Source: Paramesorhizobium salinisoli (GTDB lineage: Bacteria > Pseudomonadota > Alphaproteobacteria > Rhizobiales > Rhizobiaceae). From it: a DNA stretch of 64,000 nucleotides. Positions 25,666-35,600 of this stretch are shown in pieces. Position 1 is the stretch's first letter; each line of letters opens with the position of its first letter. Under the pieces are notes generated by a model. That model did no database searches. It was not told the origin of the DNA and saw nothing but the letters and a program-made list of their open reading frames with translations. The stretch is from contig NZ_QOZG01000001.1 in assembly GCF_003335045.1 (NCBI RefSeq), positions 124,001-188,000 of the forward strand. The letters run 5' to 3'. A program made the position numbers and the translations under genes.

Positions 25666-26969
25666 GTGCCGTCCCCGGCAATATCGATCAGATGCATGAA
25701 AGACCCGGCCACCGACCCGACGTGCAAGCCGGCTTTGCCCAGATCCGTATCGGCCGCGTCAGTAACGTCAAAAAGCCTGTCTGCAACCCCTTCCCTGACG
25801 ATACTCGCATAGTGGAACTCATGGGCTCGCAGAGGCATGTTCCAGAACGATCCGGCAAGCGGCGTCAGTTTGCGGTAGCCCAGATGCAGCTTGCGCTTGG
25901 CAAAGCTCGTTTCAACAGGCAGGAGACCGAGCATTTCATGTCGTCGCCCTTCCGCATCCACGATCGCCTCGCCCAGCACCATATAGCCGCCGCACTCGCC
26001 GTAAATGACGGTGCCCTTTGCCGCCGCCTGCCGCATGCCATCCCGGAACGTCGATGCCGAAGCAATACGCCCGCCATGCAACTCGGGATAGCCGCCCGGC
26101 AGGTAAATGGCGTCAGCCTGCGGGTCTGGCGCTTCATCGGCAAGCGGCGAAAAAAAACTTAACGCCGCGCCTCGCCGGCGCCAGCCGTCTAGAATGTGGG
26201 CGTAGGAGAATGCGAAAGCATCGTCGCGCGCAACCGCGATATGCTGTCCAAGCGGCGGAAGGCGGGGCACATTGGCGGCGGCCGCACCGGTCTGAGCCTG
26301 GCGCCCGATCTCCTCGAAATGCGTGAGATCCAGTCTTTCGGCCATGACACGGCCTGCATGCATCATAAATGCTTCGAGATCGCCATGCTCGCCCGCCTGG
26401 ACCAGACCCAGATGGCGTTCTGGCAGGTGCAGAGCCTCATCGCGCGGGACAACGCCCAGAACCGGAATGCCAAGCGGCTCCAGCGCCGCGCGCAGCATCG
26501 CCTCATGCCTGGCGCTGCCGACCCGGTTCAGCACCAGCCCGGCAATGAACACATTGCGGCGGAAATCGCGAAACCCGCTGACGAGTGCTGCCACCGACTG
26601 CGATTGTCGGCTGCAATCCACCACCAATATGACGGGCAGGCCGAGATGGACGGCAAGGTCGGCGGCCGAGCCGGTTCCGTCGATAGCGCCATCGAACAGG
26701 CCCATCATGGCCTCGACGACGAGAAGCTTGCCGCCTTCCGTCATGCGGGACGTAAGCGCGCTGATCAGTTCCGGACGCATCGCCCAGGGATCGAGGTTGA
26801 AGCATTGCGCCCCGCTCGCCGCTGCATGAAAAGCGGGATCGATATAATCGGGTCCGGCTTTGGCGGGCGCGAGTGCAACGCCCTTCTCCTTGAGCGCGCG
26901 CAACAGGCCGAGCGCCACCGTCGTCTTGCCCGAACCCGAAGAGGGAGCGGCGATCAGAAATCCCTTCAT
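25662..26969 (-). CDS. cobB: Hydrogenobyrinic acid a,c-diamide synthase CobB
   Basis: A 435-residue two-domain amidotransferase. The N-terminal dethiobiotin-synthetase-like ATPase has AAPSSGSGKTTVALG at residues 8-22 and GPDYIDPAFH. The C-terminal triad-type glutaminase has its nucleophile Cys in YGECGGYMVLGE and AHEFHYA late. It amidates the a and c carboxylates with glutamine and ATP. It is 9 bases after cobA and overlaps cobC by 4. Confidence 0.95.
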   Translation of the reverse strand: MKGFLIAAPSSGSGKTTVALGLLRALKEKGVALAPAKAGPDYIDPAFHAAASGAQCFNLDPWAMRPELISALTSRMTEGGKLLVVEAMMGLFDGAIDGTGSAADLAVHLGLPVILVVDCSRQSQSVAALVSGFRDFRRNVFIAGLVLNRVGSARHEAMLRAALEPLGIPVLGVVPRDEALHLPERHLGLVQAGEHGDLEAFMMHAGRVMAERLDLTHFEEIGRQAQTGAAAANVPRLPPLGQHIAVARDDAFAFSYAHILDGWRRRGAALSFFSPLADEAPDPQADAIYLPGGYPELHGGRIASASTFRDGMRQAAAKGTVIYGECGGYMVLGEAIVDAEGRRHEMLGLLPVETSFAKRKLHLGYRKLTPLAGSFWNMPLRAHEFHYASIVREGVADRLFDVTDAADTDLGKAGLHVGSVAGSFMHLIDIAGDGT

Positions 26970-26978
26970 ATGGATGGT

Positions 26979-27827
26979 TTACCCCGTTTCATTGCCGTGA
27001 CGATTCTTCAATGGATCGGCAACGAGCATACGTCCCTCGGCTGCGCCCATCCAGTCGAGCGCTTCGCGAAGCCGCACGACCTCACCGACGACGACAATGG
27101 CGGGCGGCACGAGACCTGCCGCTTCCGCATCCATCTCGGCCTGGCCCAGCGTCGTCACGAGAACCCGCTGTTCGGCCGTGGTCGCGTTGCAGATGAAAGC
27201 CACCGGCTCGTCCGGCGAGCGTCCGGCGGCAATCAACCGTCCTGCGATAAGGGCAATGTGCTTCATCGCCATGTACATGACGATGACGGGCGATCCCCTG
27301 GCGATGGCCGCCCAGTCCATCGTATCGGGTACGACACCGGTTGCATCATGCCCAGTGAGGAAGGTCACGCTTTGATTGATATCGCGATGCGTCGCCGGAA
27401 TGCCCGCATAGGCAAGGCCGCCGATACCGGCCGTGACGCCGGGCACGATGCGGAAGGGAATGCCGTGCTCGACCAGCATCAGCGCCTCCTCGCCGCCGCG
27501 CCCGAAGACGAAGGGATCGCCACCCTTCAGCCGCAGGACGCGCTTGCCCTCACGCGCCAGTTCCACCAGCCTCAGCGAGATGTCGCGCTGCTTCGGCGAA
27601 GGCTTGCCGCCACGCTTGCCTGCATATTCAAGGGCAGCGCCCTCGCGCGCCAAGGCGAGGCATTCCGCATCGACCAGCGCGTCATAGACGATCACATCCG
27701 CCTGCTCGAGACCATTGACGGCATGAAGCGTCAACAGACCGGGATCGCCGGGCCCGGCGCCGACCAGCCAGACATGGCCCGGCTCGAAGACCGGCAAGGC
27801 CATCCGTCCGCTCCCCGTTGTGCTCAT
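26979..27827 (-). CDS. cobA: Uroporphyrinogen-III C-methyltransferase CobA
   Basis: A 282-residue SAM-dependent methylase with VWLVGAGPGDPGLLTLHA, VLRLKGGDPFVFGRGGEE and VPGVTAGIGGLAYAGIPATHRD, all class-III methyltransferase signatures. It makes precorrin-2 from uroporphyrinogen III, the branch point into cobalamin. No CysG-like oxidase/chelatase domain is attached. ATG 27827 has AGGAG eight bases upstream; an in-frame ATG at 27851 is less likely. It is divergent from cbiD across 74 bases. Confidence 0.95.
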   Translation of the reverse strand: MSTTGSGRMALPVFEPGHVWLVGAGPGDPGLLTLHAVNGLEQADVIVYDALVDAECLALAREGAALEYAGKRGGKPSPKQRDISLRLVELAREGKRVLRLKGGDPFVFGRGGEEALMLVEHGIPFRIVPGVTAGIGGLAYAGIPATHRDINQSVTFLTGHDATGVVPDTMDWAAIARGSPVIVMYMAMKHIALIAGRLIAAGRSPDEPVAFICNATTAEQRVLVTTLGQAEMDAEAAGLVPPAIVVVGEVVRLREALDWMGAAEGRMLVADPLKNRHGNETG

Positions 27828-27901
27828 TTTCCGTCTCCTGCTAAGACCCATGGGAGTCAGTCAGTACTTACTTATCAATTCTCTTGCTCTATAAAGCCCC
27901 T

Positions 27902-29023
27902 ATGAGCGACGAACCAGATGCCGGTGAAAGAAAAACAAGCCCGGGAGAACCCCGAAAGCCCCCCCTTAGGCGCGGCTGGACGACCGGCGCCTGCGCGACC
28001 GCGGCGACCAAGGCCGCGCTGACCGCGCTCATCACCGGAGAATTTCCCGATCCGGTCGGCATCATCCTCCCCAAGGGAGAAGTGCCGTTCTTCCCGCTGG
28101 CGCTCGAGGGCATCGGCGAGGGCTATGCCATGGCCGCTATCGTCAAGGATGCGGGCGACGATCCCGACGTGACCCATGGCGCGACGATCATCTCCACCGT
28201 CTTTCCTGCCAAGCCGGGAAGCGGCATCATCTTCGCCGCCGGCGAAGGCGTCGGCACCGTCACCCTTCCCGGGCTGCCCATCCCGCCCGGCGAGGCGGCG
28301 ATCAATCCCGTACCTCGCGCCATGATGCGCGCCATCTGCGAGGAAATCTGCGCCGAATACGGCCTCCCCGCCGATCTGGTCATCACCATTTCCGTTCCCG
28401 GCGGTGAGGAAATCGCCAGGAAAACATGGAACCCGCGCCTGGGCATAAAAGGCGGAATTTCCATCCTCGGCACGACGGGCGTCGTCCATCCCTTTTCCTG
28501 CTCGGCATGGATCCACTCCATCCATAGCGGCATCGACGTCGCCCGCGCCGCAGGCCTCACCCATGTGCTCGGCGCCACCGGCTCCACCTCCGAGGATGCC
28601 GCCCAAAAGATCTACAATCTGCCGGAAATCGCGCTGCTCGACATGGGCGATTTCGCCGGCGGCCTGCTTAAATATCTCCGCGCCCATCCCATTGAAAAAC
28701 TCACAATCGCCGGCGGCTTCGCCAAGCTGACCAAACTGGCGCAGGGCGCGCTCGACCTGCACTCCTCGCGCAGCCAGGTGGATATGGGTTTCCTCTGGGC
28801 GGAAGCTGAAAAGCTTGGCATACCCATGGAAATGAAGGAGCGGATTCTCTCCGCGAACACCGCGCTGGAAGTGCTTGAATTGACTCAAGGACTGGGCTTG
28901 GACCTCGCCCGCCCCATTGCCGAACGCGCCCGCACCGCCGCGCTCGATACCCTCAGGGGCGCGCCCGTCGCGGTGGAAGTCATCGTCACCGACCGCCAGG
29001 GGAATGTTCTTGCGCGGGTTTAG
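27902..29023 (+). CDS. cbiD: Cobalt-precorrin-5B C1-methyltransferase CbiD
   Basis: A 373-residue protein with the family opening LRRGWTTGACATAATKAAL and the later GGISILGTTGVVHPFS and GGFAKLTKLAQGALDLHS. CbiD methylates and removes the C1 fragment in the cobalt-early pathway and takes the place of CobF in many rhizobia. The start ATG at 27902 has no strong ribosome site; a TTG at 27884 is in frame. A palindromic repeat begins six bases after the stop and separates it from cobK. Confidence 0.94.
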   Translation: MSDEPDAGERKTSPGEPRKPPLRRGWTTGACATAATKAALTALITGEFPDPVGIILPKGEVPFFPLALEGIGEGYAMAAIVKDAGDDPDVTHGATIISTVFPAKPGSGIIFAAGEGVGTVTLPGLPIPPGEAAINPVPRAMMRAICEEICAEYGLPADLVITISVPGGEEIARKTWNPRLGIKGGISILGTTGVVHPFSCSAWIHSIHSGIDVARAAGLTHVLGATGSTSEDAAQKIYNLPEIALLDMGDFAGGLLKYLRAHPIEKLTIAGGFAKLTKLAQGALDLHSSRSQVDMGFLWAEAEKLGIPMEMKERILSANTALEVLELTQGLGLDLARPIAERARTAALDTLRGAPVAVEVIVTDRQGNVLARV

Positions 29024-29028
29024 AGTAG

Positions 29029-29190
29029 CCCCCCCCTCTGGGCTGCCGCCCATCTCCCCCACAAGGGGGGAGATCAGCCGGCATCGATCAGGGAGATTTT
29101 TTCACCACCGTTGGCGATTGGCGGAAACGGCATTGATATCTGATCTCCCCCCTTGCGGGGGAGATGGGCGGCAGCCCAGAGGGGGGTGTC
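29029..29190. repeat. Palindromic repeat R2
   Basis: A 160-base element with inverted ends (CCCCCCCTCTGGGCTGCCGCCCATCTCCCC and its near complement at 29148-29190). Each half also has its own internal hairpin. It fills the cbiD-cobK gap and ends about 20 bases before the cobK start. Part of it is read through in the frame upstream of cobK. Confidence 0.85.
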
Positions 29191-29212
29191 ACGCTGCTGC
29201 CACGTATCAAAA

Positions 29213-29956
29213 GTGAACACCATCCTCATCCTTGGCGGCACCACGGAGGCAGCCGAACTCGCCAGACGATTGGCATCCCTGCCGCTCCGCGTCATCACCT
29301 CGCTCGCCGGTCGCACGCGTGATCCCGCGCGGCTCGATGGGGAGGTGCGCAGCGGCGGTTTTGGCGGTGCGGAAGGCCTCGCCCGATATATCGAGGCGGA
29401 AGACGTGACCGTCATCGTGGACGCGACCCATCCCTTCGCCACGCGGATTTCGCCCAACGCGGCAAAGGCCGCGGAACTGGCCGCGCGCCCCTTCGTCCGG
29501 CTCGAACGCCCGGCCTGGCGGAAGACTGAAGGCGATCACTGGCTCGAAGTCACCTCGCTGGAGGAAGCAGCCTCAGCCATCCCGCCGGACGCGCGTGTGC
29601 TCCTGGCGCTCGGCCGCCAGCATATTGCTGTTTTCAGCCAGCGGCCCGATGTCCATTTCGTCGTGCGCATGATCGATCCGCCTGAAGCAGCGCTCGAACT
29701 CTCATACGAACTGGTGCTCGCCCGGCCTGGCAACGCAGCCGAGGAAATCGCCTTTCTGCAAGATCGGCGCATCACCCATATCGTCTGCCGCAACTCCGGC
29801 GGCACTGCCTCATACGCCAAGCTCCACGCCGCACGCAGACTGCAAATCCCCGTCATCCTCATCGCCCGCCCGCCGCAATCTACGCCCAATGCCGTGGGCG
29901 ATGTCGAAGCGGTTCTCGAATTCATCACGGCGCACACCGGCTTGCGCCTTGCCTGA
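29213..29956 (+). CDS. cobK: Precorrin-6A reductase CobK
   Basis: A 247-residue reductase of the CobK/CbiJ family with ILILGGTTEAAELARRL at the N-terminus, VDATHPFATRIS, and ITHIVCRNSGG late. It reduces a corrin-ring double bond using NADPH. The start is taken as GTG at 29213, where homology begins. The frame is open back to 29153, but that part is translated repeat R2. No clear ribosome site precedes the GTG. It is convergent with cobM, seven bases apart. Confidence 0.92.
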   Translation: MNTILILGGTTEAAELARRLASLPLRVITSLAGRTRDPARLDGEVRSGGFGGAEGLARYIEAEDVTVIVDATHPFATRISPNAAKAAELAARPFVRLERPAWRKTEGDHWLEVTSLEEAASAIPPDARVLLALGRQHIAVFSQRPDVHFVVRMIDPPEAALELSYELVLARPGNAAEEIAFLQDRRITHIVCRNSGGTASYAKLHAARRLQIPVILIARPPQSTPNAVGDVEAVLEFITAHTGLRLA

Positions 29957-29963
29957 AGCTCCG

Positions 29964-30719
29964 TCAGCCGCCGCGCAAGGCGTGGACATGATCCTTGTGA
30001 TAAAGCGCCGAATCCCTGAAATTCTCAGGCGCCAGCCCGCGCCCGACGAAGATCATCGCAGTACGCGCCAGCTTCGCCTCTCTCACCTTCTCCGTGATGT
30101 CCGACAATGTTCCCCTGACGAACTGCTCATCCGGCCAGCCGACGCGATAGGCGACGATGACAGGGCAATCAGCGCCGTAAAGCGGCGTCAATTCGCCCTC
30201 GATATGCGCCAGATTACGAATCGATAGATGGATTACCAGCGTCGCACCCGAACGCCCGAGTGTCGCCAGATCCTCGCCCTCAGGCATCCCGGATGATTTC
30301 ATCGACGTCCGTGTAAGGATCACCGTCTGGTTCAACTCGGGGATTGTCAGTTCCTGCTTCAGCGCGGCGGCGGCGGCGGCGAAGGCGGGAACGCCGGGCG
30401 TCACCTCATAGGGAATGCCCAACTGGTCGAGCCGCCGCATCTGCTCGGCGATGGCGCCATAGATCGACGGATCGCCCGAATGTACCCGCGCCACGTCATG
30501 GCCCAACCGGTGCGCCGCCTCCAGTTCAGCGATAATCTCGTCAAGCGTCAGCACCGACGTGTCGATCACCCGTGCCCCTCCAGGCGCGGATGCGACGACC
30601 TCTTTCGGCACCAGCGACCCGGCATAAAGGCAAACCGGGCAGCGCTCGATCAGCCGCAAGCCCCTGACAGTGATGAGATCGGGCGCGCCGGGACCGGCGC
30701 CGATGAAATGAACGGTCAT
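29964..30719 (-). CDS. cobM: Precorrin-4 C11-methyltransferase CobM
   Basis: A 251-residue SAM-dependent tetrapyrrole methylase starting VHFIGAGPGAPDLITVRG, with VARVHSGDPSIYGAIAEQM and VTPGVPAFAAAAAAL. It adds the methyl group at C11 of precorrin-4. ATG 30719 follows AGGAG by 7 bases; TTG at 30722 also lies in frame. It is 13 bases after cobE on the same strand. Confidence 0.95.
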   Translation of the reverse strand: MTVHFIGAGPGAPDLITVRGLRLIERCPVCLYAGSLVPKEVVASAPGGARVIDTSVLTLDEIIAELEAAHRLGHDVARVHSGDPSIYGAIAEQMRRLDQLGIPYEVTPGVPAFAAAAAALKQELTIPELNQTVILTRTSMKSSGMPEGEDLATLGRSGATLVIHLSIRNLAHIEGELTPLYGADCPVIVAYRVGWPDEQFVRGTLSDITEKVREAKLARTAMIFVGRGLAPENFRDSALYHKDHVHALRGG

Positions 30720-30732
30720 CAAATTGCTCCTG

Positions 30733-31155
30733 CTAATCGGCTATTGCGATGGCGACCGTCACATGCTGCGAGCGCATTTTCGGCACGATCAGCCGCGCGT
30801 TCGGCCCTGCCCCGGCCAGCGCCGCGCTCTCGGCCACGCCATGACAGCCGACGGCGCGATAGACCGCTTCGGATGGATTGTGCAAGCGCGGCGTCTCCTC
30901 TTCCAGCCGTCTCGCATCGAAAAAGACGGCCTCCCGCCTGAAATGCTCCGTCAGCGCCCGAATGGCCGGCTCGGTCTTCTTTCTGTCCAGCGAGAAAATG
31001 CCTCCAAGCGCCTCCAGCGCAAAGCCTGAAACCTGCAGGGCCCGTTCCGCCAGCCCGATCGCCTCCGCAGCTTCCGCCCCGCGCTCGCAGCCGACGCCGA
31101 GTGCCACGAACGGCGCCGCTTTGCCGGAAGCTCTATCATATTCTCGTGAAGTCAT
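30733..31155 (-). CDS. cobE: Cobalamin biosynthesis protein CobE (CbiG C-terminal-like)
   Basis: A 140-residue protein with VALGVGCERGAE at the start, FSLDRKKTEPAI, FFDARRLEEETPRLHNPSEAV and a C-terminal KMRSQHVTVAIA. This matches CobE and the C-terminal domain of CbiG. CobE is thought to assist an early ring-contraction step. ATG 31155 is preceded by GGGGAGAA; the frame is open to 31221. It is first in a cobE-cobM pair read leftward. Confidence 0.9.
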   Translation of the reverse strand: MTSREYDRASGKAAPFVALGVGCERGAEAAEAIGLAERALQVSGFALEALGGIFSLDRKKTEPAIRALTEHFRREAVFFDARRLEEETPRLHNPSEAVYRAVGCHGVAESAALAGAGPNARLIVPKMRSQHVTVAIAIAD

Positions 31156-31380
31156 CGAATTCTCCCCGCCATTTGGCGGCAATAGCGCCCGCCGGAACGG
31201 CCATGCAACCGGATTGGTCACTAAATATAGTTTCTGTTAATCTCCAAGTTGCGAATCGGTCGCTTGCGTACGTGTTCTAAGGAACTGCTTTGCAACTACT
31301 TCCTCCGCAATCGGCATAGAGGGGGTCTCTATTACTTTGCGGTTTGTCGATTTCAATCATTCTCCAAGGAGGAGATCACC

Positions 31381-31551
31381 ATGAATCTCAACGCGCCCAC
31401 GCAGCTCGTCTTCTTCATCAGCCTCGTCATTGCGATCATCTCGCTCATATCGTTCTTCGGAGCGCTCGCCTTCATTCCTGTCGCCGCCTTCTGGATTTTG
31501 GCGATCGCCTATGTGGTGCTCCTCGCCGGCTGCATGTTCAAGAACGTCTGA
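31381..31551 (+). CDS. Small two-helix membrane protein
   Basis: A 56-residue protein starting MNLNAPTQLVFFISLVIAI. It has two hydrophobic segments (about residues 8-27 and 31-50) and the end GCMFKNV. Similar short proteins occur in other rhizobia, with unknown function. AAGGAGGAG sits 7-8 bases before the ATG, a strong ribosome site. It lies between cobE and cobO but on the other strand, so it is probably unrelated to cobalamin. Confidence 0.75.
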   Translation: MNLNAPTQLVFFISLVIAIISLISFFGALAFIPVAAFWILAIAYVVLLAGCMFKNV

Positions 31552-31572
31552 CGAGCCTACAGCGTTCTCATT

Positions 31573-32000
31573 TCAAACCCTGATTGCGAGCAGCACCGCG
31601 CCGCTCGCAATCAGTAGAACGCCGAACCAGTTGATGGGCGACAGCTTTTCGCCAAGAAACATCACGCCGAAAATCGCAACAAGCACGATCGACAATTTGT
31701 CGATTGGCGCAACGCGTGCAGCATCGCCGATCTTCAGCGCACGGAAATAGGCAAGCCACGATCCGCCGGTCGCAAGACCCGACAGAACGAGAAAAAGCCA
31801 GGAACGGCCCGAAATATCGCCGGTCCTCTGCCATTGCCCGGAAAATGTCAGGAAAAGGCATAGGGCGGCGATGATGACGATCGTGCGGATCAGCGTCGCG
31901 AATCCGAATTGATGCCCTCGATGCCGATTTTAGCGAAGATGGCAGTCAGCGCCGCGAATGCAGCCGATAGCATCGCCCAGAACTGCCAGCTTTGCATCAT
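31573..32000 (-). pseudogene. EamA-type four-helix transporter, single-base frameshift
   Basis: From ATG at 32000 the frame reads MMQSWQFWAMLSAAFAALTA and then GIEGINSD before stopping. In the next frame it continues FATLIRTIVIIAALCLF, SWLFLVLSGLATGGSWLAYF, APIDKLSIVLVAIFGVMFLGEKLSPINW and ends in GVLLIASGAVLLAIRV. Restoring one T at about 31900-31904 (GATTCGCG to GATTTCGCG) gives one 142-residue, four-helix EamA protein. The span is 428 bases, one short of a multiple of three. It could be a real mutation or a sequencing error. It starts two bases before the cobO stop. Confidence 0.8.
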
Positions 32001-32001
32001 C

Positions 32002-32640
32002 CTAGAACTCAATTCCCTTCTGCGCCTTCACGCCGGAGCGGAACGGATGTTTGATCATTTCCATTTCAGTAACAAGGTCGGCAAACTCGATCAGTTCGTC
32101 CTTGGCGTTACGTCCGGTGATGATGACATGCTTCATGAAGGGTTTGGCCTTCAGCACGTCGATGATCTCCTCCACCGGCAAATAATCATAGCGCAGCACG
32201 ATGTTGAGTTCGTCGCAGAGCACCATGTCGTGCTCGTCGTCCAGGATCATGGCTTTCGCCTGCTCCCACGCATCGCGGGCCATGGCGATATCGCGGGCGC
32301 GATCCTGCGTTTCCCAGGTAAAGCCCTCGCCCATAGCCGAAATCGTCACCTGCTCGGGAAATTTCTCCAGCACCCAACGCTCGCCCGTGTCCCATGATCC
32401 CTTGACGAACTGCACGACGCCGATCTTCATGCCATGACCGAGCGCGCGGAACACGACGCCGAATCCCGCCGTCGACTTGCCCTTGCCCTTTCCGGTATTG
32501 ACGATGACAAGGCCCTTCTCGTCCGTCTTGGTCGCGAGGATCTTGTCGCGCACGGCCTTCTTCTTCTTCATCTTCTCGGCATGACGGACGTTCAGTTCCT
32601 CCTCGCTCAATCCCAAGAGTTTTTCTGATTTTTCAGCCAT
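32002..32640 (-). CDS. cobO: Cob(I)yrinic acid a,c-diamide adenosyltransferase CobO
   Basis: A 212-residue CobA/CobO/BtuR-family protein with P-loop NTGKGKGKSTAGFG near residues 48-61. It also has VVQFVKGSWDTGE, DMVLCDELN and VIITGRNAKDELIEFADLVTEM. It adds the 5'-deoxyadenosyl group to cobalt of corrinoids. It overlaps the cobN end by 8 bases, so it is translated with it. Confidence 0.96.
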   Translation of the reverse strand: MAEKSEKLLGLSEEELNVRHAEKMKKKKAVRDKILATKTDEKGLVIVNTGKGKGKSTAGFGVVFRALGHGMKIGVVQFVKGSWDTGERWVLEKFPEQVTISAMGEGFTWETQDRARDIAMARDAWEQAKAMILDDEHDMVLCDELNIVLRYDYLPVEEIIDVLKAKPFMKHVIITGRNAKDELIEFADLVTEMEMIKHPFRSGVKAQKGIEF

Positions 32641-35600
32641 TTGGCATCGCTCCCTGAATCATTTTGTCTGTATTTGCTATTTCGGCGAGATCAAAACGCG
32701 CGGAATTGGATCGGGGCGCCCACAGGCCCCGGTCAATCGCCTCGATGAGCTTTTCCCCCATCTCGGCCAGCGCCGCAGGATTTTTCTCCGCCAGAAAATC
32801 ATGCACATGCCCATCAGCGATAAATGCCTGATAGACCGCCTCGAAATGATGGTTCGCCACCGCGCCTGTCGTTGCGGCAAAAGCGAAGAGATAATCCACC
32901 GTCGCGGCCATCTCGGATGCGCCCTTGTAGCCATGGCGCATCACGCCCGCGATCCACTTCGGATTGACGACGCGCGCCCGCACGACCCGGCTGATCTCCT
33001 CTTCCAGCGTGCGGATGACAGGACGCTCGGGGCGGGAATGGTCGTTGTGGTAGATCGTCGGCCGCTTGGTCGTCAGATGCTCAACGGCCGCCGCCATGCC
33101 ACCCTCGAACTGATAATAATCGTCGGAATCAAGCAGATCATGCTCGCGATTGTCCTGGTTCTGGACCACTGCCTCGACGGATTTCAGCCGCTCTTCCAGA
33201 AGACCGCGTTCGGCGCTGCCCTCATCATCCGCGCCATAGGCATAGCCGCCCCAGACAAGCCATGCCTCGGCCAGATCGCCACGATCCTGCCAACCCTTTT
33301 CATCCATCAATGCCTGCAAACCCGCGCCATAGGCCCCCGGCTTCGATCCGAAGACGCGATAGCCCGCCTTGCGCCGTGCCGATTTCTCGTCCTCGCCCTC
33401 AGTCTTCAACCGGACTTCCTCGCCCCGCATCCGTGCGGCGATGGGATTGTCAGCTTCGTCTTCGGCAAGCGCACCCACCGCCCGCACGGCCCTGTCGAAC
33501 AGCGCGATCTGGTCGGGGAACGCATCGCGGAAGAAGCCGGAAATGCGCAAGGTCACATCGACGCGCGGACGCCCCAGCAGCGCCATCGGCAAGATTTCAT
33601 AGCCGGTGACACGGCGCGAGGCCATGTCCCAAACCGGCTTGACGCCGATCAGCGCCAGCGCCTGGGCGATATCGTCGCCGCCGGTGCGCATGTTCGACGT
33701 GCCCCAGGCAGTCAACCCGAACGAGGTCGGCCATTCGCCATGGTCCTGCGTAAAGCGGGTAATGAGCAGTTCGGCGGATTTTTTGCCAAGATCCCAGGCG
33801 GCGGGTGTCGGCACGGCGCGGGTGTCGATGGAAAAGAAATTGCGTCCCGTCGGCAGCACATCCGGCCGGCCGCGCGTCGGCGCACCCGATGGGCCGGGGG
33901 CAACGAATCGCCCGTCGAGCGCCGTCAGCAAAGCACCTGTTTCCGCGGGCCCGCACGCCTCCACGGCCGGCCGCAAATGCGAGGCGATCCCGTCCAGCAC
34001 AGCCCTCGTCGCTTGCCAGCCCTCGGGGCATTCCACCTCGCCCGCCACGAATTTCGCCGCCAGAAGCTCAATTCGCTCCACCGTATCGCCAGTAATGCGC
34101 CATGGATCTGGCGAGACGGATTGCAGGATTTCGGGCTTTGGGCCGGTCCAGGGAGTGGCCATGTCGCAGTCGAGGGGATCGAACGTTTCACCCCCCTCTG
34201 CCGTGCCGGGCATCTCCCCCCTTGTAGGGGAGATGGCTGGCAAGCCAGAGGGGGGTGTTGCCGCGCACGACAACCCCGCATCCGCCGCAATCACCCGCTG
34301 CAAGCTTGCCGCCTCGGCACCCGTACCGCGCGGTACGCGCGCCAGCGCCACCAGCAGATCGGTCAGCAAGCGCCCCTCAGGCGATTGGCCAAACACATGC
34401 AGCCCATCGCGGATCTGCATCTCCTTCAGGTCGCAGAGATAGGCGTCGAGCTTCTGCAGCGCCAGATCCTCGCCGTCATGCTCATGAATCCCCGCATCGT
34501 GGTCCAGCCCGATATCGCGCACCAGATCGAGTATCTGCCCTTTCAGCCGCCGCAACCGCCGTGGATCGACGCCCGCCGCCTCGTAATATTCATCCACCAG
34601 CGCTTCGAGATCCTTCAGCGGCCCGTAGCTCTCAGCTCGCGTCAGCGGTGGCGTCAGGTGATCGATGATGACGGCGGCGGAGCGGCGCTTCGCCTGCGTG
34701 CCCTCGCCGGGATCGTTGACGATGAAGGGATAGATATGCGGCACCGCGCCGAACACGGCTTCCGGATAGCAATTCTCCGACAATGCCAGCGCCTTGCCCG
34801 GCAGCCATTCGAGATTGCCATGCTTGCCCATATGCACAATGGCGTCCGCCCCGAATGCCTCGCGCAAATAGGCATAAAAGGCGAGATAGCCATGCGGCGG
34901 CACCAGGTCCGGCGAGTGGTAGCTTTCCTTGGGATCGATGTTATAGCCGCGCGCCGGCTGGATGCCGACCAGCGTTTCGCCGAACCGCGCCAGCGGCAGC
35001 GCGAAGCCACGCGTGGCGTCGAGGAAGAACGGATCAGCCTCCGGCGCGCCCCACCGCGCCGCGATTTCCTCCTGAATCTTTATCGGAAGCTTTTCAAGGA
35101 AGTGCTTATATTGATTCAGGGAAAGCGTTTCGCGGATTTCCCGCCCATGCTCCGATGCACCGGGGGCCGCATTGGTCGGCCCGGCCATGAGATAGCCGAT
35201 CAGCGCATCGCCATCCCCCGGCAAATCCGCAACCGGATATCCCGCCTGCTTCATCACAGACAATGCCTCGAGCGTACCCGCCGGTGTGTCGAGCCCGACG
35301 CCATTGCCAAGCCGTCCGTCGCGGTTCGGATAATTCGCCATGATGACGGCGACACGCCGCTCGCCCACAGGCTTGCGTCTGAGCCGGGCCCAGCGCGCGG
35401 CAAGTTCCGCGACGAACGCCACGCGATCAGCACGCGGCTCGTGCGTGACGATATTGGCCTCGACAGTCTCGTCGTAATGCCGCGCCGACTTAAACGAGAC
35501 GGCGCGCGAAAGCACTCTTCCATCCACCTCCGGCAACGCCACATTCATGGCAAGGTCACGGGCTGACAAGCCCTGCGGCGAGGCCTCCCAGGCCTCCTCG

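Noticed and set aside
26979-27827. cobA considered as a CysG-like siroheme synthase
   Set aside because: Only the methyltransferase domain is present, and the neighbours are cobB and cbiD.
32801-35566. A 921-codon open frame on the plus strand opposite cobN
   Set aside because: It is the antisense shadow of a high-GC gene; the minus strand clearly encodes CobN and the plus-strand product is rich in Arg, His and Pro with no family features.
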